DNA of 64,000 bases from Candidatus Gastranaerophilales bacterium. Lineage in GTDB: Bacteria > Cyanobacteriota > Vampirovibrionia > Gastranaerophilales > Gastranaerophilaceae. Shown piece by piece: positions 43,021-52,544 of this stretch. Location: assembly GCA_944324855.1 (NCBI GenBank), contig CALUXY010000005.1, forward strand, positions 1-64,000, given 5' to 3'. Both the position numbers and the translations under genes were made by a program. The number at the start of each line of letters is the position of its first letter. The stretch's first letter is position 1. A model generated the notes under the pieces. It made no database searches and was not told where the DNA came from. It saw nothing but the letters and a program-made list of their open reading frames with translations.

Positions 43021-45534
43021 ATGAGTGAAGGAAAAATTAGCGAAAAGAATACTGAAAAAGAAAACAAAAAAGTGTTTTTAGCAATTCATGGACACTTTTA
43101 TCAGCCTCCGCGTGAAAACCCGTGGCTTGAGGCAATTGAACTCCAGCCAAGCGCACTCCCTTGCCATGATTGGAATGAGAGAGTCAACAACGAATGCTAT
43201 GCCCCAAATTCAGTATCCAAAGTAGTTAATGATAAAAATGAAATTCTAAATATTGTAAACAATTACGAAAATATGAGTTTTAATTTTGGACCGACACTTT
43301 TATCCTGGATGGAAGTTTTTTCACCACTTGCATACGAAAGAATTATTAAAGCCGATATCAAGAGCGTTGAAGAACATAACGGACACGGCAACGCTATTGC
43401 ACAGGTTTATAATCATATAATAATGCCTCTTGCCAATGAGCTTGATAAACAAACTCAAGTTAAATGGGGAATACGTGATTTTGAATACAGATTCGGGCGA
43501 AAACCGGAAGGAATGTGGCTTGCAGAAACAGCCGTTGATGATGATACATTAAGAGTTCTTGAAGAAAACGGAATCAAATTTACAATCCTGTCTCCGTTCC
43601 AGGCTAAACGTATCAGAAAAGAAGGTGAAAATAACTGGAACGACGTAAGCTGGGGAAATATTGATCCGGCACGCTCTTACAGATACTATATAAAGTCTGC
43701 TCCGGGGAAATTCATTGATTTATTCTTCTATGACGGCGCTATCTCTAAATCCGTTGCATTTGATGAACTCCTGAGAGATGGTAATAAGTTTGTAAGAAGA
43801 CTAAAAGACGGTATTTCTTTTGACAGAAACTATACCCAGTTAGTTAATATCGCAACAGATGGGGAAAGCTACGGTCATCACACAAAATTCGGCGACATGG
43901 CATTAGCTTATGCACTATCAACAAAAGCAAAAGAAGCAGGCTTTACAATCACCAATTATGCAGAATACTTAGACAAATACAGAAGTAATTGGGAAGTAGA
44001 TATTAAAGATGTATCTTCATGGAGCTGTTTCCACGGAGTCGGGCGTTGGTGTGAAGATTGCGGATGCTCAACAGGCGGACATCCAGGATGGAATCAAAAA
44101 TGGAGACGGCCTCTAAGAGATGCGATGGATTATCTCAGAGATGAAGTTATTCCGCTCTGCCAAAAACAAGGTAAAAAATACTTTAAAGATTTTATGGATG
44201 CACGCATACACTACATTGACGTTATTCTGGACCGTTCAGATTTAAGTGTAAAGAATTTCCAATCAGAATATTTCTTACCAAATTTATCAGAAACAGATAA
44301 AGTAAGAGCAATGGAAATATTAGAAATTCAACGTCACGCAATGCTTATGTATACAAGCTGCGGCTGGTTCTTCTCTGATATCTCAGGAATTGAAACCACT
44401 CAAATTATGAAATATGCGGCACGTGTAATCCAGTTGGCGAAAAACTTTACCAAAAAAGATTTGGAAACTCCGTATCTTGAAATACTTGCGAAAGCACAAA
44501 GTAATTATCCGGAATTAGGCTCCGGCAAAGATATTTATGAAAAATATGTAAAACCGTCAGTAGTGACATCAAAACAAATAGTAAGCTTATGGGCAATATC
44601 TTCACTATATCAAGATGTAGATGATGAAGAAGATGTTTATTGCTACACAATAACCAGAAAATCATATAAACGTGTCAAAAAAGGAGATTCTCAACTCCTT
44701 GTAGGTCACGTTGAAATACAGTCTAAAATCACTCTGGAACGTTCTGATATGATGTTTGCTCTGGTTCAATTCTCAGGCGGTGATTTCCAATGCGCAATAA
44801 GAGATTATTCAAATGAATATGACAACATTCAAAAAGAACTTGTCAGAACATTTATGGTAAATCCGCTGACTGAAATTATCAGAGGAGTTGATGACTACTT
44901 TGGTAAAGAATACTTTACATTGAAAGATATATTTATTGAAGAAAGAAGAAAGATTCTTCAAATATTGATGAAAGATAAACTCTCCGGATTTGCAAGAAAC
45001 TATGAAGTTATGTATGAAGACGGCAAGGCATCAATATTCCATTTCCATGCATTAGGCTTAGAAGTTCCTGAAGAATTTAAGATATCAGCGCAATATTCGC
45101 TTGCAAAACAATTCAACGAACTATTTGCACATTCGAACGGATTTATTGACGATGACGTAATTCAATTAGCATCCGATATAAATTTTGAAGCAAAAAGACT
45201 TGGTATAACCATTGATAAAACAGAAACAAGCAAAATATTCGGCAAAAAAGTTGTACAGAATATAAACAGACTTGTTTACAGTATGGAATATCAACAGGCT
45301 GATGCGACATTAGATTTATTAAATGCAATAGAAAAACTTGAAATAAATGTTAACCTGTCAGAAGCACAAAATATTTACTATTCAAAAATTGTACAAAAAT
45401 TTGACAGTTTATTGAAAGATATGTCAAGACAAGCAGATCGCGAATTACTTTTGATACTGTTTGATATTGCGAAACGCTTAAACCTGAATATTGATGCCTA
45501 CAAAACAAAATTTGATAAAGCTATACTACGTTAG
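43021..45534 (+). CDS. GH57 family glycoside hydrolase with DUF3536 region
   Basis: 837 residues. The N-terminal half is a GH57 (beta/alpha)7 barrel: LAIHGHFYQPPRENPW, PEGMWLAETAVD with predicted nucleophile E169, and NIATDGESYGHH with predicted acid/base D280. The C-terminal half matches the DUF3536 extension found next to GH57 domains in cyanobacteria and relatives (MLMYTSCGWFFSDISG, VIQLAKNFTKKDLE). It probably acts on alpha-glucan such as glycogen; the exact reaction is unknown. No signal peptide, so cytosolic. The end overlaps the convergent small gene by 9 bp. Confidence 0.9.
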   Translation: MSEGKISEKNTEKENKKVFLAIHGHFYQPPRENPWLEAIELQPSALPCHDWNERVNNECYAPNSVSKVVNDKNEILNIVNNYENMSFNFGPTLLSWMEVFSPLAYERIIKADIKSVEEHNGHGNAIAQVYNHIIMPLANELDKQTQVKWGIRDFEYRFGRKPEGMWLAETAVDDDTLRVLEENGIKFTILSPFQAKRIRKEGENNWNDVSWGNIDPARSYRYYIKSAPGKFIDLFFYDGAISKSVAFDELLRDGNKFVRRLKDGISFDRNYTQLVNIATDGESYGHHTKFGDMALAYALSTKAKEAGFTITNYAEYLDKYRSNWEVDIKDVSSWSCFHGVGRWCEDCGCSTGGHPGWNQKWRRPLRDAMDYLRDEVIPLCQKQGKKYFKDFMDARIHYIDVILDRSDLSVKNFQSEYFLPNLSETDKVRAMEILEIQRHAMLMYTSCGWFFSDISGIETTQIMKYAARVIQLAKNFTKKDLETPYLEILAKAQSNYPELGSGKDIYEKYVKPSVVTSKQIVSLWAISSLYQDVDDEEDVYCYTITRKSYKRVKKGDSQLLVGHVEIQSKITLERSDMMFALVQFSGGDFQCAIRDYSNEYDNIQKELVRTFMVNPLTEIIRGVDDYFGKEYFTLKDIFIEERRKILQILMKDKLSGFARNYEVMYEDGKASIFHFHALGLEVPEEFKISAQYSLAKQFNELFAHSNGFIDDDVIQLASDINFEAKRLGITIDKTETSKIFGKKVVQNINRLVYSMEYQQADATLDLLNAIEKLEINVNLSEAQNIYYSKIVQKFDSLLKDMSRQADRELLLILFDIAKRLNLNIDAYKTKFDKAILR

Positions 45535-45795
45535 TTTGCTTTCAAGTTCCGCGTTTAATAGTTCTATCCTTTTTAAACGCTGTAAAGCCATCGAAGAAAG
45601 ATTTATGTATTTATTTCTCTCTTCGCTAAGTTTATGTATATAATTTTCGGAATCTTCATAATATTGCGAGTTCATCTCAAGACTTAAACATAAATCCTGA
45701 ATACTGCTAATTAACGTTGATATAATTGTAAGCTCTTCAAATGTGTTTTCACAAACTTCCTCTACACAAAATGTTTTTACGTTAATAATTTTCAT
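45526..45795 (-). CDS. Hypothetical coiled-coil protein
   Basis: 89 residues from the ATG preceded directly by GGGGAGGGAAG (the longest frame starts 33 nt upstream but would bury this ribosome site). Helical throughout with heptad-like spacing (YIHKLSEERNKYINLSSM, ALQRLKRIELLNAELES). No known domain. It is convergent with the GH57 gene, overlapping by 9 bp. Confidence 0.65.
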   Translation of the reverse strand: MKIINVKTFCVEEVCENTFEELTIISTLISSIQDLCLSLEMNSQYYEDSENYIHKLSEERNKYINLSSMALQRLKRIELLNAELESKLT

Positions 45796-45911
45796 CTTCC
45801 CTCCCCTATATATACTCCTTAATTCCAAATCTTTTACACAACTTTAAAGTATATTCACTAAAAATTCCTATGTGTTAATAAATTTTCTTTTATTTTTTAT
45901 CTTTTAAACTC

Positions 45912-45940
45912 TTGGTTATTTCATCGCAATATGATATAAT
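45912..45940 (+). promoter_or_regulatory. Sigma70-type promoter of the porin-like gene
   Basis: TTGGTT (45912-45917), 17 nt, TATAAT (45935-45940). The -10 ends 8 nt before the TTG start at 45949. Confidence 0.7.
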
Positions 45941-45948
45941 TATCTAAC

Positions 45949-47163
45949 TTGAAAAGAATAGTATACTTAGTTTTAATTTACGTATTTTGTGCATCATTTG
46001 CCCTGGCTGCCGAAGGAATACAAACGGACAGGGATGAAGTATTCTTAATTGATGATGCACCGTTTAATGTGCACAAATCCCGAGTTAAAGAATTGATGGA
46101 AATGAAACCGGAATATAACGAATACGGTTTCAGATATAAATTAAAAGAAACAATTGTAAATTCAATACCTTCCGATGAAGAATGCTTAGATACAAGACGT
46201 CCGACATATTTGCTGGAAGATGCAACCACAAAATATTTTGAAAAAGGTCCGTTAGACAGTTTTCATACAGGTTTCTTTTATAAAGGCTCTATCGGGACAA
46301 ATATTATTCATGGCGGAGCTACACACACCGAATACGCAAATAACAATATTGAAAACCATTTCAGGGGATATTTCAAAAACGGAAAAACATCTTTTAATTT
46401 ATCAACACGCTACACTCCGAGGAATGATTTAAACTTTTGGCAATTTTTAATAGGAGATGCATTTATATCTCATCAAATAACACCGCATCATCGTATTGTT
46501 TTTGGGAATTCCAGAACTCATACAGGCGAAGAAGGTTCAAAATCAGATTGGGCAGTTCCTTTTATATCGTATTCACAAATCGGCAGAAATTTTGGGAATA
46601 TCAGAAAATTCGGGGCTCGTGTTATAGGTGAATATGATTTAATTGAATACGATTTAGGCGGTTACAGCTCTGATTCTTATTTTAGAGAATTTTTCCCGGG
46701 AGTTGAATTTACCGGATGGGTAAACTTAAAACCTCTCGGAAAAACCGACGGCAGATACGGAGATTTAAAACTCGGCGGCGGTATAAGCAGCGGACACAAT
46801 GATTTTACTTACAATGTAATTGGAGCTTATGCAAGATATCAATATAAAAAGTTCCGTGCAGATTTTGAATTTGCAAATGCTGACGGCTATAACGGCAACT
46901 TGGGACTATCAGAGAATCATGCCAGAGGGATGTACACCTCAGTATATTACAGAATACACCCGAAAGTTGAACTTCTCGCACGATACGACAATTTCCAGCC
47001 GAATCTGGGATTGACAGATGCGGATATAACAGAATACGTCGTCGGGCTTAATTATTACGTTAAAGGACAGGGGCTAAGGTTTATGCTGAACTATATCTTT
47101 AGACAAAATAGCTTTACAGAAGATTCTCACCGTATAATCCTTGGAACTCAGATAATGTTATAA
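45949..47163 (+). CDS. Outer-membrane beta-barrel (porin-like) protein
   Basis: 404 residues. Signal peptide (YLVLIYVFCASFALA), a short periplasmic stretch, then a beta-barrel pattern of alternating strands rich in aromatic and Gly residues (FHTGFFYKGSIGTNIIHGGA, LRFMLNYIFRQNSF, ending RIILGTQIML). It resembles phosphate-selective porin-type barrels in length and ending. The frame cannot extend upstream past a TAA at 45937, so TTG at 45949 is the start. It is 8 nt after the -10 box with no ribosome site. The end overlaps recO by 6 bp. Confidence 0.78.
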   Translation: MKRIVYLVLIYVFCASFALAAEGIQTDRDEVFLIDDAPFNVHKSRVKELMEMKPEYNEYGFRYKLKETIVNSIPSDEECLDTRRPTYLLEDATTKYFEKGPLDSFHTGFFYKGSIGTNIIHGGATHTEYANNNIENHFRGYFKNGKTSFNLSTRYTPRNDLNFWQFLIGDAFISHQITPHHRIVFGNSRTHTGEEGSKSDWAVPFISYSQIGRNFGNIRKFGARVIGEYDLIEYDLGGYSSDSYFREFFPGVEFTGWVNLKPLGKTDGRYGDLKLGGGISSGHNDFTYNVIGAYARYQYKKFRADFEFANADGYNGNLGLSENHARGMYTSVYYRIHPKVELLARYDNFQPNLGLTDADITEYVVGLNYYVKGQGLRFMLNYIFRQNSFTEDSHRIILGTQIML

Positions 47164-47931
47164 AAGAACTTCTTGTAATACTTTATCAGATTTGAATTTT
47201 TTAGTTGAATGCAATTGAATATAATCTTTTAAGAGATTAAAACACACAATACAAATTTTTTCAGTCGCTTTTTGGTCATATTCGCAGCTGTAATCGAAAT
47301 CAAACTGAAGCATTGCCTGCAGAAAATCTCTGATTTTATAATGCATTTTTGTTTTTATTTTGAAAGTATTATTACATTCTCTGCAAATAATTCCGCCCAT
47401 TTCATTAGAAAAAAACATATCTTCGTTCAGAACTCTTTCACCGCAGCAAAGACAGCTGTCTAATTCCAGAGAAAAACCAGATATTAACATCATCTTTAAC
47501 TGGAATTTAATCGTTGCAATCAAAATATCCTTTTTATTATCAGCGTGAGAGATTTTATTCAATGCTTTATATAAAAGATTGTATATATCTTTAGAACAAG
47601 GATCTTCTTCAACACCAAAATTGGTTACAACTTCTGATATATAAGATGAACACATTAGTTTAGTAATATCCTGACGGGATTCTTTAAACGTATTAATAGA
47701 CTGTGCCTGACAAATTGTATCAAGATTTCTGCCTTTTGCAAACATTATCGTATTTGCAATTAAGGAGTCCATTCTTGCCCCGAGTTTACTTTTAGGTTTT
47801 TTGACACCTTTAGCAACTCCACGGATTAAACCTCTATCTTTGGAATACATCAGAATAATTTTATCCGCATCGCTTAAATCATACGATTTTAAATTAATCG
47901 CATCTGTTGTATAGTTTTTATTTTCCAACAA
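47158..47931 (-). CDS. recO: DNA repair protein RecO
   Basis: About 257 residues. The N-terminal OB fold (TDAINLKSYDLSDADKIILM, GLIRGVAKGVKKPKSKLGAR) is followed by a helical region and a zinc-finger pair: LDSCLCCGE and GGIICREC. RecO loads RecA with RecR at gaps. The longest frame begins with TTG GGA GAT, which is itself the ribosome site (GGGAGA), so the start is taken at the next TTG; a third TTG 3 nt on has the best spacing. It sits 36 bp after the peptidase gene on the same strand. Confidence 0.9.
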   Translation of the reverse strand: MLENKNYTTDAINLKSYDLSDADKIILMYSKDRGLIRGVAKGVKKPKSKLGARMDSLIANTIMFAKGRNLDTICQAQSINTFKESRQDITKLMCSSYISEVVTNFGVEEDPCSKDIYNLLYKALNKISHADNKKDILIATIKFQLKMMLISGFSLELDSCLCCGERVLNEDMFFSNEMGGIICRECNNTFKIKTKMHYKIRDFLQAMLQFDFDYSCEYDQKATEKICIVCFNLLKDYIQLHSTKKFKSDKVLQEVLL

Positions 47932-47966
47932 TCTATCTCCCAAATATTATTTTATAAGAGAAAAGA

Positions 47967-49529
47967 TTAGTTGTCTAATTGTAACGAATTACAAAGAGCA
48001 TCTGCGGATAATTTTTGCCCCGTAAATTTTTCTATTAACTCATCCTCTTCGATACTCTTACCATAACTGAACAAGTTTTGGTTCAAATATTCTGCAGTTT
48101 TTTGAGTTTCTGTAATAGGACCTAACTTATCCGTCAAATAATTATACATTTGAGCCTTAATTAAATCAGCACGGAAATAGTTCTGGTAATACCCCGGATG
48201 TGACAAATAGTGAGGAATTGTTGCCCATTCATTATCAATTTCTTCTGATTCGTTACGTCCTAAATATTTACATTTCATATCATGCCAGAGTTTTCCTAAA
48301 TTCTGTTCAGGATTCTTATACATTTCTTTTTCAAAATTGATTATTTGCATACTGCGGTTTATAAACTTTGCTTCTGATTTTTTATAATCATTTTTATATT
48401 TTTTAAGTGTGTCATTCCCAACAACATCTTTCAAAATATTTTCTCTTTGCGCTAAATCCCCCATCATCATAGCAACAGCTTCTGTCATGGCAGGAGTTGT
48501 TCCTCTATCAAGATACGGAAGTTTCGTATCAATACCTAAATTATAAACACAATGTCCCAATTCATGGCAGATTGTATCTAAACTACGGGTATTGTTTGTA
48601 AGATTAGCAAGAATTCTTGAGTCTTTACCGGGATCTATTTCAAAACAAAATCCGTGAGTATTTTTGTTTTTTCTGGGATACAAATCCAGAGTTATATTCA
48701 TATTATCTAAATCAAATCCCATATTTTTATAGGCAGATTTCCCGATATCTACAACCTGTTCTCCGGTTTTAAGGTATTTATTAACTTCTTTAGCCGAATT
48801 GCTATCTAGCAACAAACCGTAATGATATCCCCTTAACTCTTGAGGAGAAATACCAAATGTTTCCGAGAGTTCTTTTTGATTTTCATCTTTAAGTTTTGCA
48901 TTCAATGGTTTGGCATTCTCATATACATTATCCAAAAGAGAATCAAGTACATTTGAATCTACATCATATTCTTCTTTTAATTGATAATCATAAAAATTAT
49001 CGTATCCTTGAGATTTAGCAAATTCATTACGTAATTTTACTAAATCTTTCAAATCACCTGCAATAATATCCCCGCCTCTAACTTTTGAATCATAAGCTTT
49101 TTGGCGAATTTCAGGATTCTTTTCCGTTTCTAAAATTTTGCTTATATCAGCATTTGTAACCTCTTTTCCGTCTATCATCGGAACATAGGCGTTATATTTT
49201 GCAGCAATTTCATTTTCTTTTTCTCTTAGAGATTTTTTTAATTCACCGGCATTAAGTTCTTCATCAAAACTTTTATACAAGTCTTTAAGCTGTTTATCCA
49301 GATGCCTGTCATTTAATCCCTCATCTTTTATCTCTTTTAATTGAGAGTAAATTTCTTTATTTTTAAATAGTTCATGCGTATCATTTTCCGATTTAAGATA
49401 CTTTTGCATATTTTCATCAGTACTATTTATATAAAATTCCCATGCATTTAATTCTGTTTCTAACAGCTTCGGAGCAAGTTTTTTAGAAAAATCTTCTCTT
49501 AAAGTTATATATCTTTCTTTATTATTCAT
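47967..49529 (-). CDS. Gluzincin metallopeptidase, M3/M2-like oligopeptidase fold
   Basis: 520 residues. The active site is HELGH (H322, E323, H326) with the third ligand E350 in TTPAMTEAVAMMMGD. The protein is long-helical throughout (RYITLREDFSKKLAPKLLET; LRNEFAKSQGYDNFYDYQL), as in M3 oligoendopeptidases and M2 dipeptidyl carboxypeptidases. No signal peptide, so cytosolic peptide turnover is likely. Whether it is nearer M2 or M3 cannot be decided without profile search. It is followed by recO. Confidence 0.82.
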   Translation of the reverse strand: MNNKERYITLREDFSKKLAPKLLETELNAWEFYINSTDENMQKYLKSENDTHELFKNKEIYSQLKEIKDEGLNDRHLDKQLKDLYKSFDEELNAGELKKSLREKENEIAAKYNAYVPMIDGKEVTNADISKILETEKNPEIRQKAYDSKVRGGDIIAGDLKDLVKLRNEFAKSQGYDNFYDYQLKEEYDVDSNVLDSLLDNVYENAKPLNAKLKDENQKELSETFGISPQELRGYHYGLLLDSNSAKEVNKYLKTGEQVVDIGKSAYKNMGFDLDNMNITLDLYPRKNKNTHGFCFEIDPGKDSRILANLTNNTRSLDTICHELGHCVYNLGIDTKLPYLDRGTTPAMTEAVAMMMGDLAQRENILKDVVGNDTLKKYKNDYKKSEAKFINRSMQIINFEKEMYKNPEQNLGKLWHDMKCKYLGRNESEEIDNEWATIPHYLSHPGYYQNYFRADLIKAQMYNYLTDKLGPITETQKTAEYLNQNLFSYGKSIEEDELIEKFTGQKLSADALCNSLQLDN

Positions 49530-49810
49530 ATTCTCTCCATAATTTCTTACCGAGAAAATTTTATCACAACAAGTATATCCGCGTAAATCTCAAAATAACC
49601 CCAACAGCCATTGAAAGCGATAGTGCGGCAATCTCTTTTGAAGATGACTAAGAAACTCTGATACGTTTGACCATGCGGTTCTTCGTATTCACTCAGAACG
49701 ACGAAAATCTAATCACTAGTTACTAATAACTCCTTATAATATTTTTATTTGCCAGGAATATTTTTCAGGTATAATTATGTCATGTAATAGATATGGGGAT
49801 TATATAATAT
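49530..49810. other. Gene-free stretch with repeat remnants
   Basis: No gene. It holds a degenerate GCGATAGTGCGGCAATC segment (about 49608) of the dispersed repeat family, TCACTAGTTACTAATAACT, and near the right end a TATAAT (49770) followed by GGGGAT for the ABC exporter gene. Confidence 0.55.
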
Positions 49811-51634
49811 ATGAAATTACAAAATACAAAAGCAGAAAACGCTTTCAGATACAGCTGGTTATTAAAAAGGGCATTCCCTTTTGTAAGACCGTTTTTATTC
49901 AGAATATTTTTAGGAGTACTTGTTGCAATACCGGTAGGTTTACTTGACGGTGTAACGGCATTCGCTCTTAAACCTTATATGGATTATGTAATAGGAAAAC
50001 ACGACTTAATTATGCATGTAATGGGGCATACCGTTACTGTTCCATGCAGTGTTCTTGCAGCAGCAATACCTTTTGCAGTTATTCTATTTGCTGTATTCCA
50101 GGGGGTAATGAGATATTTAAATGATTACCTTACGGATTGGACAAGTCAAAAAATTACAAACTCAATTAAAATGAAACTATTTGCCTGTTTAGTCCGTATG
50201 GATTCCAGTTTCTTTGATGAAAACTCATCAGGTATAATATTAACCCGTTATCTGTCTGATCCGGATTCTGCCGCTAGAAACTTTATCCAACAGATAAAAT
50301 CAATTGTAACAAGTGTATTTGGAGCAGGCAGCCTTATTGCCGTTATGCTTGTAAGTTCATGGAAACTTGCAGTTGTGGGGGTATTGGTTCTGGGATGTGC
50401 ATTCTTACCAATGGCTCTTATAAGAAAGAAAATTAAAGAAACATCCAATAAAGGAATGGTCGTTGGCGGAAACATAACAACCAACTTTAATGAAACATAT
50501 TCAGGCAACAAAGTTATGACTGCATATTCACTTCAAGAACACCAAAAACAAGCATTTGAAAATCAAATTCACAAATCTTTTGATATTGCAATTTCTTTAA
50601 CAAAACGTTCTGCCTGGATGTCACCTATTATGTATTTTATTGCATCAATAGGTATTGCCTGCGTGCTTCATTACGGAACACAATTGATAATATCAGGAGA
50701 AATGACTGCCGGCAGCTTTGCCTCATTTGTAACGTCACTGTTATTATTGTATAAACCGATGAAAACATTAGGCGGTACATTAACAAGCTTGCAAGGTATA
50801 TTTGTTTCATTCGGACGTGTATTTGAACTATTCGATATCAAACCAGAAATATATGATAGACCTAATGCTATTGAAATTAAAGATGTTACAACATCAATTG
50901 ATTTTGAAAACGTATGTTTTGAATACGAACAAGACAGACCTGTGTTAAATAATATCAATTTACACGTAAACAAGGGAGAAACCATTGCGCTTGTCGGAAA
51001 CTCAGGCGGCGGTAAATCAACCCTTGTAAATCTTTTACCTAGATTTTATGATGTAAAATCAGGTTCAATAAAATTTGACGGTATTGATATTAGGGATATT
51101 ACTTTGGAATCTTTAAGACATCATATTTCGATTGTTTTTCAGGATAATTTTTTATTCACCGGAACAATCAGAGATAATATAATGCTTGGAAACCCTGATG
51201 CCACGGAAGAAATGTTGAATGCAGCAGTAAAATCTGCGCATTTGGAAGAGGTTATTGATTCGTTGCCTGACGGACTGGATACAATGTTAGGAGAAAGAGG
51301 AACATCTTTATCCGGCGGTCAAAGACAACGTGTTGCAATCGCACGTGCAATGGTACGACAAAGTCCTATTGTAATATTGGATGAGGCAACAAGCGCACTG
51401 GACAATAAATCAGAAGCAGTTGTACAGAAAGCACTTGATGCTCTTATGCAGAATAAAACAGTATTTGTAATAGCACACAGACTTTCAACAATCAGAAACG
51501 CCGATAAAATTGCAGTTATTAATGAAGGACATCTTGTCGAACTGGGATCACATGATGAATTAATTAATAAAGAAAACGGACAATACAAACTTCTTTATGA
51601 AATGCAATTCAGAGGAAAAGAAGTCGGGGTTTAA
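49811..51634 (+). CDS. ABC exporter, MsbA-like (fused permease and ATPase)
   Basis: 607 residues. Six N-terminal helices (for example FRIFLGVLVAIPVGLLDGVT, LAAAIPFAVILFAVFQG) are followed by a complete ATPase domain: GNSGGGKST, LSGGQRQRVAIARAM, IVILDEATSALD and IAHRLSTIRNAD. This is the homodimeric lipid or multidrug exporter layout. MsbA itself flips lipid A, which would suit the outer-membrane genes nearby, but the substrate is not fixed by sequence. It is followed by a strong terminator. Confidence 0.93.
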   Translation: MKLQNTKAENAFRYSWLLKRAFPFVRPFLFRIFLGVLVAIPVGLLDGVTAFALKPYMDYVIGKHDLIMHVMGHTVTVPCSVLAAAIPFAVILFAVFQGVMRYLNDYLTDWTSQKITNSIKMKLFACLVRMDSSFFDENSSGIILTRYLSDPDSAARNFIQQIKSIVTSVFGAGSLIAVMLVSSWKLAVVGVLVLGCAFLPMALIRKKIKETSNKGMVVGGNITTNFNETYSGNKVMTAYSLQEHQKQAFENQIHKSFDIAISLTKRSAWMSPIMYFIASIGIACVLHYGTQLIISGEMTAGSFASFVTSLLLLYKPMKTLGGTLTSLQGIFVSFGRVFELFDIKPEIYDRPNAIEIKDVTTSIDFENVCFEYEQDRPVLNNINLHVNKGETIALVGNSGGGKSTLVNLLPRFYDVKSGSIKFDGIDIRDITLESLRHHISIVFQDNFLFTGTIRDNIMLGNPDATEEMLNAAVKSAHLEEVIDSLPDGLDTMLGERGTSLSGGQRQRVAIARAMVRQSPIVILDEATSALDNKSEAVVQKALDALMQNKTVFVIAHRLSTIRNADKIAVINEGHLVELGSHDELINKENGQYKLLYEMQFRGKEVGV

Positions 51635-51650
51635 ATACTTATATATAACA

Positions 51651-51681
51651 AAAGAGACGGTTATTTTAACCGTCTCTTTTT
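51651..51681. terminator. Rho-independent terminator between convergent genes
   Basis: AAAGAGACGGTTA and TAACCGTCTCTTTT form a long stem with a 3-nt loop and T-run. It serves the ABC exporter gene and, in the other direction, the minus-strand gene at 51703. Confidence 0.9.
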
Positions 51682-51702
51682 GTATTATTATGATTATAAT
51701 TA

Positions 51703-52344
51703 TTAGCTTAATCCGTAGTGAGCAACAGAGCCTTTTACTGTTTGAGGAAGTCTTCCTTTTGCTGCTTCTTCTCTTTCCTTTGCCAGTTCCATCAAAGTAT
51801 CGACTTCGGCAACTTCGGCTTGAATTTCCGCATCTTTTTCTGCGATAGGTTCGCGTTGTCTGTCTTCCATTGCTTCTAATTCTTCTAACTGAGCTTGCTT
51901 CATTGCTTCCATAATAGAAGATACAACTACTTGAATTTGACTTGCAGTAGCTGATAAAGCAGAAGCTAATGCACTTGCTTTTTCTGTTTCTGAAGCATCA
52001 GCATCAATTTGTTTAGCAACCATACCATTTATATCTATATTGTCACCTGAAATGCCTAACCCTGCTAAAACCTCAGCTCCAAATATTCCGCCAAGAGAAC
52101 CAATTGCAGAATTGAAACTAGATTCACTCATTCTTGCGGTAGTTAATATTGAATTTACTTGTTGAGTTTTTAAATTCCAAGTATTTTCAAGTTGTGACTT
52201 TTTCTTAGAGAAAAGCTTTTCAATGTTAGCAATACGCTTCGTGTACTGTTCTTGTTTGTCGTGCAAACGTATAGAACGTAATTCGTACACGGTGGCTTTT
52301 TGCTTAGCCTTTTGATATTCATATTGCATTAACAATAAGCCCAT
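51703..52344 (-). CDS. Hypothetical coiled-coil protein
   Basis: 213 residues. Two long charged helices (MQYEYQKAKQKATVYELRSI, KRIANIEKLFSKKKSQLENT at the N-terminus; EELEAMEDRQREPIAEKD at the C-terminus) surround a small-residue-rich middle (SAIGSLGGIFGAEVLAGLGI). No signal peptide or recognised domain. The ribosome site is GGAG. It is transcribed from a copy of the 31-nt element. The layout recalls secretion-apparatus or translocator-type proteins, but this is speculative. Confidence 0.7.
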   Translation of the reverse strand: MGLLLMQYEYQKAKQKATVYELRSIRLHDKQEQYTKRIANIEKLFSKKKSQLENTWNLKTQQVNSILTTARMSESSFNSAIGSLGGIFGAEVLAGLGISGDNIDINGMVAKQIDADASETEKASALASALSATASQIQVVVSSIMEAMKQAQLEELEAMEDRQREPIAEKDAEIQAEVAEVDTLMELAKEREEAAKGRLPQTVKGSVAHYGLS

Positions 52345-52378
52345 TTGCTTTTACTCCGTCTTTTGTGTCCTCGTATTA

Positions 52379-52409
52379 ATATAAAGTTTTTTTGATTGCT
52401 AAAATTGTC
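52379..52409 (-). promoter_or_regulatory. 31-nt promoter-like element, copy 5
   Basis: The minus strand has GACAATTTT and AAAAAAACTTTATAT at the fixed distance, very close to copy 2 at 13707. TTACATTTCTTTACA occurs upstream at about 52428-52442 on the plus strand. Confidence 0.6.
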
Positions 52410-52544
52410 TTTTTGGTTTTATTTTTATTTACATTTCTTTACAATAAAATAAAAATCAAGCTATGATTGAAATACAGACATCCAAAAATATAACAATAAT
52501 ATTAAGAAATGTTAAAAAAATAGGATTTGATGTAAAATTAATAT

